From positions 62,001 through 126,000 of the forward strand of contig NZ_JBBOWV010000001.1 in assembly GCF_038007305.1 (NCBI RefSeq): DNA of 64,000 nucleotides, in the 5' to 3' direction. The stretch comes from Solibacillus sp. FSL W7-1436. GTDB lineage: Bacteria > Bacillota > Bacilli > Bacillales_A > Planococcaceae. The notes beneath the pieces were generated by a model that saw nothing but the letters and a program-made list of their open reading frames with translations, ran no database searches and had not been told where the DNA came from. The position numbers and the translations under genes were made by a program. Numbering within the stretch: position 1 is the first letter of the stretch; each line of letters starts with the position of its first letter. This document shows positions 39,064-46,656 of the stretch, piece after piece.

Positions 39064-39873
39064 ATGAAATTCGGATTTATCGGCCTTGGAAACATGGCTG
39101 GCGCGATTATTCACGGCATGATTACAAGCGGGCAGTTTAATGCTGAAGATGTATACGGGATGAATCGGAGCCGTGAAAAAACCGATGACCTTGTACATAA
39201 GTATGGCATCCATGCAGCCGATTCGATTGAGCAATTAATGAATCAAGCAGATGTTATCGTCATCGCTGTAAAACCTCAAATGTTTGAAGATGTTTTGCCT
39301 GCAATTAAACAACATCTGAAAAGTAATCATATAGTCATTTCAATCGCTGCCGGGAAATCACTCGATTATTTACATGAGGAACTTGGAAGCGAAACTTCTA
39401 TTTTCCGCGTGATGCCGAATATCAATGCAACAATCGGCGCATCCACAAGCTGTTATTCAACGCAGAAAGCTAGTGCTGCTCAAAAATCAATTGTCGAGAA
39501 ACTTTTTGCTACAGTTGGAACAATTGTCGAGCTTCCAGAAAATCTGTTTTCAATCTTTACTACAATCGGTTGTGCATCCCCTGCCTTCACTTACCTTTAT
39601 ATTGACTCGTTGGCACGTGCGGCAGTTCGTGAAGGGATGCCTAAAGATATGGCACTTCAAATCGCAGCAAGCTCTGTATTAGGCAGTGCGCAAATGGTAT
39701 TAGAATCCGATTCTCACCCATGGGCATTAATCGATCAAGTATGTTCACCTGGAGGAACGACAATTCAAGGTGTTACTTCCCTCCAAGTCAATCACTTTGA
39801 AAGTACAATTTACGAAGCCGTTGATGCCGTTACGAATCGTGATACATTCTTGCAAAAACAAACAGTTAAATAA
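39064..39873 (+). CDS. proC: Pyrroline-5-carboxylate reductase
   Basis: Last step of proline synthesis: reduces 1-pyrroline-5-carboxylate with NAD(P)H. The 269-aa product has the Rossmann motif FIGLGNMAGAI at the N-terminus. It also has VIAVKPQMF near 70, the RVMPNINATIG loop near 115, and the C-terminal signature HPWALIDQVCSPGGTTIQGV near 220. ATG 39064 has AGAAGG 9 bases upstream; an earlier in-frame ATG at 39022 lacks a site. It stands alone between two terminated units. Confidence 0.95.
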   Translation: MKFGFIGLGNMAGAIIHGMITSGQFNAEDVYGMNRSREKTDDLVHKYGIHAADSIEQLMNQADVIVIAVKPQMFEDVLPAIKQHLKSNHIVISIAAGKSLDYLHEELGSETSIFRVMPNINATIGASTSCYSTQKASAAQKSIVEKLFATVGTIVELPENLFSIFTTIGCASPAFTYLYIDSLARAAVREGMPKDMALQIAASSVLGSAQMVLESDSHPWALIDQVCSPGGTTIQGVTSLQVNHFESTIYEAVDAVTNRDTFLQKQTVK

Positions 39874-39881
39874 AAATGTCA

Positions 39882-39909
39882 GCCCAGTGAATTTGATTTT
39901 TCACTGGGC
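39882..39909 (+). terminator. Intrinsic terminator after proC
   Basis: A 9-bp perfect stem (GCCCAGTGA / TCACTGGGC) with a 10-nt loop is followed by ATTTTCTTT, just after the proC stop. Confidence 0.85.
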
Positions 39910-40074
39910 ATTTTCTTTATAAGACAAAAATAATAATAATTTATGTTTTTACTTTCTCTAAATTCTTCAAAAAAAATATCAGAACATAATTGCTAACTAC
40001 CGTACTATTCTATATAATCAATCTTGTTTCAAAATTGAAACCAAAAAATTATAGATTTGGAGCGTGACAAGAAA

Positions 40075-41304
40075 TTGGGTAAAGCATTGATTATTGGAGC
40101 TGGCGGAGTAGCTAGCGTTGTCGTACATAAATGTGTACAAAACTCAGAAGTATTCGAAGAGATTATGATCGCAAGTCGAACAAAATCAAAATGTGATGCT
40201 TTAAAAGAAAAATTAGATGGTGGAAAAACGATTATTCACACAGCACAAGTGGATGCGGACAACACTGAGGAACTAATTGACCTAATCAATGGATTTAATC
40301 CAGATGTGGTGATCAATGTAGCTTTACCATATCAAGACTTAACTATTATGGATGCATGTTTAGCAACGAAGACTCACTATGTAGATACAGCAAACTACGA
40401 GCCTTTAGATACTGCTAAATTCGAATATAAATGGCAATGGGCGTATAAAGAGCGTTTTGAAGAAGCAGGGATTACTGCGCTTCTAGGTTCAGGTTTTGAC
40501 CCAGGTGTAACAGGCGTATTCACAGCGCATGCACAAAAGCATCATTTCGATGAAATTCATTACATCGATATCGTTGATGCAAACGGTGGAGACCACGGAC
40601 TTCCATTCGCAACAAACTTCAACCCTGAAATCAACATTCGCGAAATTACTGCGAACGGACGTTTCTGGAAAGATGGCGAGTGGGTTGAAACGGAGCCTTT
40701 AGAATATAAAACAGTATATAACTTACCGGAAATCGGTGAAAAAGATTGCTATCTTCTATACCATGAAGAATTGGAATCTTTAGCGAAAAACATTAAAGGT
40801 TTAAAGCAAATCCGCTTCTGGATGACGTTTGGTGAAAAATACTTAACACATTTAAACGTTCTTGAAAATGTAGGTATGACTTCAATTGAGCCAATCGAAT
40901 TCCAAGGACAAATGATTCAGCCAATCCAGTTTTTAAAAGCTGTTTTACCGGACCCGGCTACATTAGGCCCTCTTACAAAAGGTAAAACAAACATCGGCTG
41001 TATCGTTCGCGGTATTAAAGACGGCAAAGAAAAAACTTACTATGTATACAATGTATGTGATCACCAAGAATGCTACAGAGAAGTTGGCTCACAGGCGATT
41101 TCTTACACAACTGGTGTACCGGCAATGATCGGCGCTATGCTTGTAATGAACGGCGAATGGCAAAAACCGGGTGTATGGAATGTAGAAGACTTCAATCCAG
41201 ACCCATTCATGGATGCCTTAAATAAATGGGGATTACCATGGCACGAAACAGAAAACCCTGAACTAATCGACTTGGAATTCACTTCTGCCGGAGAAAAAGC
41301 GTAA
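40075..41304 (+). CDS. Carboxynorspermidine/carboxyspermidine dehydrogenase (saccharopine dehydrogenase family)
   Basis: NADPH-dependent reductive condensation of aspartate semialdehyde with putrescine or diaminopropane, giving carboxyspermidine or carboxynorspermidine. About 409 aa. The N-terminal Rossmann motif reads GKALIIGAGGVASVVVHKC, followed by VVINVALPYQDLTIMDACL and GSGFDPGVTGVF typical of the Lys9/CANSDH group. The identification is strengthened by the next gene, the matching decarboxylase, which begins one base after (TAATGG overlap). TTG 40075 is chosen to match the family N-terminus, with GGAG 12 bases upstream; TTG 40057 is an alternative. Confidence 0.88.
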   Translation: MGKALIIGAGGVASVVVHKCVQNSEVFEEIMIASRTKSKCDALKEKLDGGKTIIHTAQVDADNTEELIDLINGFNPDVVINVALPYQDLTIMDACLATKTHYVDTANYEPLDTAKFEYKWQWAYKERFEEAGITALLGSGFDPGVTGVFTAHAQKHHFDEIHYIDIVDANGGDHGLPFATNFNPEINIREITANGRFWKDGEWVETEPLEYKTVYNLPEIGEKDCYLLYHEELESLAKNIKGLKQIRFWMTFGEKYLTHLNVLENVGMTSIEPIEFQGQMIQPIQFLKAVLPDPATLGPLTKGKTNIGCIVRGIKDGKEKTYYVYNVCDHQECYREVGSQAISYTTGVPAMIGAMLVMNGEWQKPGVWNVEDFNPDPFMDALNKWGLPWHETENPELIDLEFTSAGEKA

Positions 41305-42497
41305 TGGCAGAAATTAAAAATCAAAAAAAGCCGGTGATGGCGGCTGCCCTTGCAAAAGAAACAGGCATAGACTGGTCACAGGCCCCCTCTCCTGCCTTTG
41401 TAGTGGACGAGCGGTTACTTGAGCGCAATTTAAAACTGTTAAAATCCGTACAAGATCGTACGAATTGTGATATTTTACTTGCACTAAAAGGCTTTTCGAT
41501 GTGGTCAACATTTCCAATGGCGCGCAATTATTTAGCGGGGATTACATCTTCTTCATTATTTGAAGCACGTCTTGGTTTTGAAGAATTCGGCAAGGAAGTA
41601 CATGCTTACGCTCCTGCTTATGCAGAACATGAAATCGATGAATATTTAACTTATGTCGACCATATTGTATTTAACTCATTTGATCAGTTAAATAAATACA
41701 AAGACAAAGTGTTAAATCACGAGAAAAATATTTCAATTGGCTTACGTGTAAATCCTGGTTATTCAGAAGTGGAAACACCTCTTTATGACCCTTGCTATAT
41801 TAACTCGCGTTTAGGAATTCCGGTGGAGTCGTTCCGTCCGGATGAACTTGACGGTGTTGAAGGCATTCACTTCCACGCTATGTGTGAGCAGGGTGCTGAA
41901 GTTCTGGAGCGTATTTTAGTACATTTTGAAGAGAAATACGGTGAATACTTGCATCAAATGAAGTGGATCAACTTCGGCGGAGGACACCATATTACAAAAC
42001 CAGGCTATAATGTTGAGCTGCTAGTCAGCTTAATCAATCGCATCCAAGAAACATATGGCGTTAAAGTTATTTTAGAGCCAGGTGAAGCAATTGCACTGAA
42101 TACAGGGTATTTAGTGGCGACAGTGCTTGATATCGTACATAACGGTATGGAACTTGCGATTGTCGATTCTTCAGCTACTTGCCATATGCCGGATACACTT
42201 GAAATGCCTTACCGCGCGCATATTATCGGTTCGGGTCAGCCAAACGAAAAAGCTTACACATATCGTTTAGGCGGCATGACTTGCCTGGCAGGCGACATTA
42301 TTGGAGACTATTCATTTGATGAACCGCTTCAAGCAGGCGACAAACTTGTCTTTACGGACATGGCCCACTATACAATGGTGAAAACGCATATGTTCAATGG
42401 TGTAAATTTACCAAGTATTTGCACTTATAATGAACAGGATGGTATAAAAGTAATTCGTACTTTCCAATACGAAGACTACCGTAACCGTCTATCATAA
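41304..42497 (+). CDS. nspC: Carboxynorspermidine/carboxyspermidine decarboxylase
   Basis: PLP-dependent decarboxylase of the alanine racemase-fold (group IV) family, forming norspermidine or spermidine. The 397-aa product has the PLP lysine in ILLALKGFSMW near residue 55 and SRLGIPVESF near 168. A glycine-rich phosphate loop (NFGGGHHITKPGYN) lies near 225, and GEAIALNTG plus the active-site C-terminal SATCHMPDTLEMPYRA follow. It overlaps the dehydrogenase stop (TAATG), so the two are translationally coupled. Together they make an alternative route to spermidine that needs no decarboxylated S-adenosylmethionine. Confidence 0.92.
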   Translation: MAEIKNQKKPVMAAALAKETGIDWSQAPSPAFVVDERLLERNLKLLKSVQDRTNCDILLALKGFSMWSTFPMARNYLAGITSSSLFEARLGFEEFGKEVHAYAPAYAEHEIDEYLTYVDHIVFNSFDQLNKYKDKVLNHEKNISIGLRVNPGYSEVETPLYDPCYINSRLGIPVESFRPDELDGVEGIHFHAMCEQGAEVLERILVHFEEKYGEYLHQMKWINFGGGHHITKPGYNVELLVSLINRIQETYGVKVILEPGEAIALNTGYLVATVLDIVHNGMELAIVDSSATCHMPDTLEMPYRAHIIGSGQPNEKAYTYRLGGMTCLAGDIIGDYSFDEPLQAGDKLVFTDMAHYTMVKTHMFNGVNLPSICTYNEQDGIKVIRTFQYEDYRNRLS

Positions 42498-42518
42498 TTA
42501 ACAATACAGGGTAACCAA

Positions 42519-42550
42519 AACATCCATTTCTCCTTGAGGAAATGGGTGTT
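42519..42550 (+). terminator. Intrinsic terminator after nspC
   Basis: A 12-bp stem (AACATCCATTTC / GAAATGGGTGTT) with one G-T pair is followed by TTCTGTTTTC. Confidence 0.85.
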
Positions 42551-42687
42551 TTCTGTTTTCTCAAGTTCCGTATTTAAATATACTTTCTCTATTTCGAGTG
42601 TTTTGCTGCATGAAGCTAATTAATATAGATAATAAAGAGGATATGTTAAACTTACTTTTAGTAACTTACTAAAGGAGTCTAATAACA

Positions 42688-43734
42688 ATGAAGAAATTTG
42701 AATTCGGCATTTATTCCCTTGCTGATATTGGCATGGATCCTTTCACAGGAAAAACCCCCTCCCCTTCGCAACGTTTAGAGGAGATTTTACAGATGGCGGA
42801 CTTAACGGAAAATTTAGGGCTGGATGTATTCGGTGTCGGCGAGCATCACCGTCTTGATTATGCCGTATCTGCCCCGCCTGTTGTCTTGTCTGCAATTTCT
42901 CAGCGGACAAAACATATAAAACTGACGAGTACAACAACCGTTTTAAGTACGGTGGATCCTGTTCGGCTTTATGAAGACTTTGCAACGCTTGATTTACTCA
43001 GCAACGGACGAGCCGAAATTTTAGCAGGTCGTGGTGCATTCATCGAATCTTTCCCGCTTTTCGGGTATTCAACAAGTGACTATGACGCATTATTTGAGGA
43101 AAATTTACTTTTACTACAACAATTAAATTCACAGGAACGTGTTACTTGGCGTGGTCAATTCCGCCCAGCTTTAAATAATGCGGAAATCGCTCCAAGACCT
43201 TTTAATCAGGAAATCCCTATTTGGGTTGGTGTTGGCGGCACCCCGGAAAGTGCCGTTCGAGCAGGTCGTGCAGGAGTTGGGATGGCACTTGCAATATTAG
43301 GCGGTCCCCTTGATCGGTTCCAGCCATTAGTGACTCTTTACCGAAAATCCGGACAGCATCATCCTGAAAAATTAAATGTTGGAGTTACCGGTCACCTTTT
43401 CATCGCCGAAACAACGAAACAGGCACAGGAGCAATTTTACCCTTACTATAAAAACTATTGGCAGTATGTTAATCAGCAACGCGGCAGTTTCAGCTTCCAG
43501 TTATCTTTTGAACAATTCATCGAAATTACCGGAACGAACATGGCATTATTTGTGGGAAGTCCTGAAGATGTTGCGGAAAAAATTATTAAACAATATGAGT
43601 TGTTCGGGCATAGCCGATTCCTGGCACAGCCGGATATCGGCGGTCAACCAATTGAACTTGTAAAAAACAGTATGAACTTATTTGCCAACGAAGTCGTTCC
43701 AATCGTTAGAAACCATATCAAAAATAACTTTTAA
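42688..43734 (+). CDS. LLM-class flavin-dependent oxidoreductase
   Basis: Luciferase-like monooxygenase (348 aa, TIM-barrel fold), usually FMNH2-dependent. It begins KKFEFGIYSLADIGMDP. It has GLDVFGVGEHHRLDYAVSAPP near residue 45, STVDPVRLYEDFATLDLLSNGRAE near 95 and GRGAFIESFPLFGY near 120, all standard for the group. The C-terminal half keeps PIWVGVGGTPESAVRAGRAGVGMA. Substrate cannot be told from sequence. AAAGGAG lies 9 bases before the ATG. Transcribed alone, ending in a shared terminator with selO. Confidence 0.92.
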   Translation: MKKFEFGIYSLADIGMDPFTGKTPSPSQRLEEILQMADLTENLGLDVFGVGEHHRLDYAVSAPPVVLSAISQRTKHIKLTSTTTVLSTVDPVRLYEDFATLDLLSNGRAEILAGRGAFIESFPLFGYSTSDYDALFEENLLLLQQLNSQERVTWRGQFRPALNNAEIAPRPFNQEIPIWVGVGGTPESAVRAGRAGVGMALAILGGPLDRFQPLVTLYRKSGQHHPEKLNVGVTGHLFIAETTKQAQEQFYPYYKNYWQYVNQQRGSFSFQLSFEQFIEITGTNMALFVGSPEDVAEKIIKQYELFGHSRFLAQPDIGGQPIELVKNSMNLFANEVVPIVRNHIKNNF

Positions 43735-43757
43735 TGATTTTCTATCGCAAATGAAAG

Positions 43758-43793
43758 AGAGCACGGTAACAACTTTACGTTGTACCATGCTCT
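43758..43793. terminator. Bidirectional terminator between LLM gene and selO
   Basis: A stem of about 14 bp (AGAGCA-GGT-ACAAC / GTTGT-ACC-TGCTCT with one mismatch and a bulge) has a T-run on the plus side and a run of As giving Ts on the minus side (TTTC). It serves the two converging genes. Confidence 0.8.
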
Positions 43794-43799
43794 TTTTTT

Positions 43800-45263
43800 T
43801 CATGTTCCACAATAGCTTACAAACGGCGGTTCTTCGTCTGTTGGTGGCTCAGTATATTTTTTGTACTGCTCTGTTATATTAAACGGACTTGCCAGCACTT
43901 GCAGCATTTCGGCAAACATCGACGGGTCGCCTTCTGCAAATTGTTCAATCGCCTGTTCCACAAAATGATTTCTTGGAATAACGGCCGGATTAACAGACTG
44001 CATTACTTGCATCGTTTCATCAATCGTCGTGTCCTGCTGTTCAATCCGTTCAAACCATGTTTTTTCCCACTGTTTAAATGCCTCTGACTGGAATAGGTCA
44101 TTATTCGGTCGCTTACCTTCCGACAATGCACGGAAAGTATTTGTATAATCCGCTTCATGTTCTTCCATTAAATTCAGCAGATTATCAATCAGCTTCTCAT
44201 CGTGTTCATCAATCGAAAGAAGACCTAATTTTTCCCTCATTTCGCTATAATAATAAGCTTCATAAATGGATGGGAATTTCCCGAGAATATTTTGTGCCAG
44301 TTGAACTGCTTCCTCTTCTTTTTCGTGAAGGAGCGGCAGCAAGCTCTCAGCAAAACGTGTTAAGTTCCATGAAGCGATCGGCGGCTGATTGCGGTAAGCA
44401 TAGCGCCCCTGACGGTCAATCGAACTGAATACAGTGGCCACATCATACGTATCCATAAACGCACATGGCCCATAATCAATTGTTTCACCGCTGATTGTCA
44501 TATTATCGGTATTCATGACCCCATGAATAAAACCGACACTTTGCCATTTCGCTATAAGGGCAGCTTGTCTGTCAAGCACCGCTTCGAGCAATGCAAGATA
44601 ACGGTTTTCTTTCTGCAAAAGCTCGGGGTAGTGGCGTCGGATTGCATAATCTGCCAAAGCTTTTAAATCGTCTGCTTCTCCAAATGCTGCTGCATACTGA
44701 AACGTCCCGACCCGCAAGTGACTTGCGGCAACCCGTGTTAAAACAGCGCCTTCCAAAGCCGTTTCACGATAGATTATATTACCAGTTGCCGTTACGGCAA
44801 GACTGCGTGTTGTCGGAATCGAAAGTGCATGCATGGCCTCACTGATGATAAACTCACGCAACATTGGACCGAGTGCAGCACGTCCATCGCCACCACGGGA
44901 ATATGGTGTAAGACCGGATCCTTTCAACTGAAGATCAAACCGTTCCCCATTTGGCGTGAGGTGCTCTCCGATTAATAACGCTCTTCCGTCGCCCAGCATA
45001 TTAAAATGTCCGAATTGATGTCCCGCATAGGCTTGTGCAATTTGGGCCGCACCATCCGGCATTTCATGTCCCGCCAAAATTGCGGCACCTTGCTCTTTTA
45101 ATTCCTGAGCCTCTAAACCAAGCTGCTCTGCCAATGTACGATTAAAGATAACAATCGAAGGTGATGTCACTTCATTAGCCTTTACATGGGAATAAAAAGT
45201 TTGCGGCAACTCCATGTAACTGTTATCAAAACGAAAACCAAAATTCTGCTTTTTATCTGTCAT
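43800..45263 (-). CDS. selO: Protein adenylyltransferase SelO (YdiU family)
   Basis: Pseudokinase-fold enzyme that transfers AMP from ATP to Ser/Thr/Tyr of proteins, linked to redox stress. The 487-aa sequence has QAYAGHQFGHFNMLGDGRA near residue 80, LQLKGSGLTPYSRGGDGRAAL near 105 and HGVMNTDNMTI near 250. The C-terminus ends SYCGT; a Cys at the antepenultimate position is the site of selenocysteine in vertebrate SelO and of the redox cysteine in bacterial forms. ATG 45263 has GAGG 8 bases upstream; an in-frame extension to 45326 looks untranslated. Divergent from bioY. Confidence 0.94.
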   Translation of the reverse strand: MTDKKQNFGFRFDNSYMELPQTFYSHVKANEVTSPSIVIFNRTLAEQLGLEAQELKEQGAAILAGHEMPDGAAQIAQAYAGHQFGHFNMLGDGRALLIGEHLTPNGERFDLQLKGSGLTPYSRGGDGRAALGPMLREFIISEAMHALSIPTTRSLAVTATGNIIYRETALEGAVLTRVAASHLRVGTFQYAAAFGEADDLKALADYAIRRHYPELLQKENRYLALLEAVLDRQAALIAKWQSVGFIHGVMNTDNMTISGETIDYGPCAFMDTYDVATVFSSIDRQGRYAYRNQPPIASWNLTRFAESLLPLLHEKEEEAVQLAQNILGKFPSIYEAYYYSEMREKLGLLSIDEHDEKLIDNLLNLMEEHEADYTNTFRALSEGKRPNNDLFQSEAFKQWEKTWFERIEQQDTTIDETMQVMQSVNPAVIPRNHFVEQAIEQFAEGDPSMFAEMLQVLASPFNITEQYKKYTEPPTDEEPPFVSYCGT

Positions 45264-45389
45264 TGTTTTCGCCTCATTCCTTTCAAAGATGCATTTATTA
45301 TAAACTTTTTTACACAAGTTAACCAAAGTTACGTCCGGTTATGATTTATATAAACACCCTTTTCTATGTTAACCACCAAAAAATAAAAG

Positions 45390-45418
45390 TTGACACAAAA
45401 CAAAACTCACTTTATATT
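45390..45418 (+). promoter_or_regulatory. SigmaA promoter of bioY
   Basis: TTGACA at 45390-45395 and TATATT at 45413-45418 are separated by exactly 17 bases. The transcript would start near 45425, within the operator that follows. Confidence 0.85.
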
Positions 45419-45420
45419 TA

Positions 45421-45449
45421 TGTTAACTAAAATAATATAGAAGTTAACA
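45421..45449 (+). promoter_or_regulatory. BirA-type biotin operator upstream of bioY
   Basis: An inverted repeat TGTTAACT-N13-AGTTAACA lies immediately downstream of the bioY -10 box. GTTAAC half-sites spaced like this are the known BirA operators of Bacillota biotin genes, where BirA with biotinoyl-AMP represses transcription. Further single GTTAACC half-sites are at about 45318-45324 and 45367-45373. Confidence 0.85.
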
Positions 45450-45465
45450 ACAAGGGGAGTAATGT

Positions 45466-46056
45466 ATGGAGACTGTTCACAAAACACAAAGCTTTAAAAC
45501 AATCGATTTAATTTACAGTGCACTTTTTGCCACACTTATTATGATTGGAGCAAATATTACATCATTTGTGCCTTTTCTGACAGTCGGTGGTGTGCCGATA
45601 ACATTACAAGCATTTTTTGCAATATTAGCAGGTTTAGTGCTTGGAGCAAAAAAAGGTGCCATTGCATGTGCAGTATATATGTTTATCGGGTTGGCAGGAG
45701 CACCGGTATTCTCTAAATTCTCGGGCGGATTTTCCGCGATTCTACTTCCGACTTTCGGCTTTATCGTAACGTTTATAATTAGTGCATATATTGCCGGTAA
45801 AATTGCCGAAAAGTTTCAAACGCGACTTGCCTATATTATCGGGGCACTTATTGCGATGGCAGTAAACTATATTATAGGAACAACATGGATGTATTTTGCC
45901 TATACTTTATGGGCATCTGCACCTGAAGGTTTTACATTTAAATTGGCATGGCTATGGATGATTCCTCCAATGCCAAAAGATATTATTCTTTCAATTTTTG
46001 CCGGGTTCTTCGCATATCGTATCCAAAAAATCCTGAAAATCCTGCCTACTAAATAA
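45466..46056 (+). CDS. bioY: Biotin transporter BioY (ECF S-component)
   Basis: Membrane substrate-binding component for biotin uptake by an ECF transporter. The 196-aa protein has about six membrane helices and the BioY signature region VPITLQAFFAILAGLVLGAKKGA near residue 45. The loop GLAGAPVFSKFSGGFSAILLPTFGF near 75 is also typical. AGGGGAG lies 8 bases before the ATG. Regulation by biotin through BirA is indicated by the operator overlapping its transcription start. No other biotin or ECF module gene is nearby. Confidence 0.95.
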   Translation: METVHKTQSFKTIDLIYSALFATLIMIGANITSFVPFLTVGGVPITLQAFFAILAGLVLGAKKGAIACAVYMFIGLAGAPVFSKFSGGFSAILLPTFGFIVTFIISAYIAGKIAEKFQTRLAYIIGALIAMAVNYIIGTTWMYFAYTLWASAPEGFTFKLAWLWMIPPMPKDIILSIFAGFFAYRIQKILKILPTK

Positions 46057-46164
46057 TTTAGTGGATTGCTGTGAAATTCCTTATGTCATGTTCTCGGCGT
46101 CATCATTATACCGGGATTCATATATTTGATATACTTTATTCAATAGATGAAGGAGGAATTTCAT

Positions 46165-46614
46165 ATGGCAAATCATTATCAAAATATAGTCGTTGCAGTA
46201 GATGGTTCAGAAATAAGCGAACTCGCTTTTCAAAAATCGATTGATATAGCAAAAAGAAATATCGGCTCGACTTTACATATTATCCATGTAATCGATACGA
46301 GCTTCTCCGCATCTTTTGATATGCTTTATGATAATATGGTTGAATTGGTCCGAAAACATGGCGAAGTTTTATTGGAGCGCTATGAATTGGAAGCAAAAGA
46401 GGCAGGTATTCCTTCGATCAATAAAATTTTAACAAAAGGCACACCCAAAACGGTTTTAGCAAGAAAACTTTCTGAACATGCGCCAGCAGATATTATTATT
46501 TGCGGTGCAACCGGTTCAAATGCGGCCGAGCAGATCTTCATGGGCTCCACTACTGAAGCAATCGTCCGGCATGCAACATGTGATGTTTTGATTGTCCGCA
46601 CACCGGAAAAATAA
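46165..46614 (+). CDS. Universal stress protein UspA family
   Basis: A 149-aa single USP domain with the N-terminal IVVAVDGSEISELAFQKS. The ATP-binding motif G-x2-G-x9-G-S/T is present as GATGSNAAEQIFMGST near residue 118, so the nucleotide-binding class is indicated. Members help survive starvation or oxidative stress, in ways that differ among species. ATG 46165 is preferred over ATG 46147, because AGGAGG lies between them at 8-base spacing from the former. Confidence 0.92.
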   Translation: MANHYQNIVVAVDGSEISELAFQKSIDIAKRNIGSTLHIIHVIDTSFSASFDMLYDNMVELVRKHGEVLLERYELEAKEAGIPSINKILTKGTPKTVLARKLSEHAPADIIICGATGSNAAEQIFMGSTTEAIVRHATCDVLIVRTPEK

Positions 46615-46656
46615 AAAAGACTATGAGGTGCACTAAATGCCCTCATAGTCTTTTTT
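46613..46656. terminator. Bidirectional terminator between uspA-like and SNF2 genes
   Basis: A 16-bp perfect stem (AAAAAAGACTATGAGG / CCTCATAGTCTTTTTT) lies between the converging genes. It provides T-runs for both strands and slightly overlaps the SNF2 stop codon. Confidence 0.9.
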
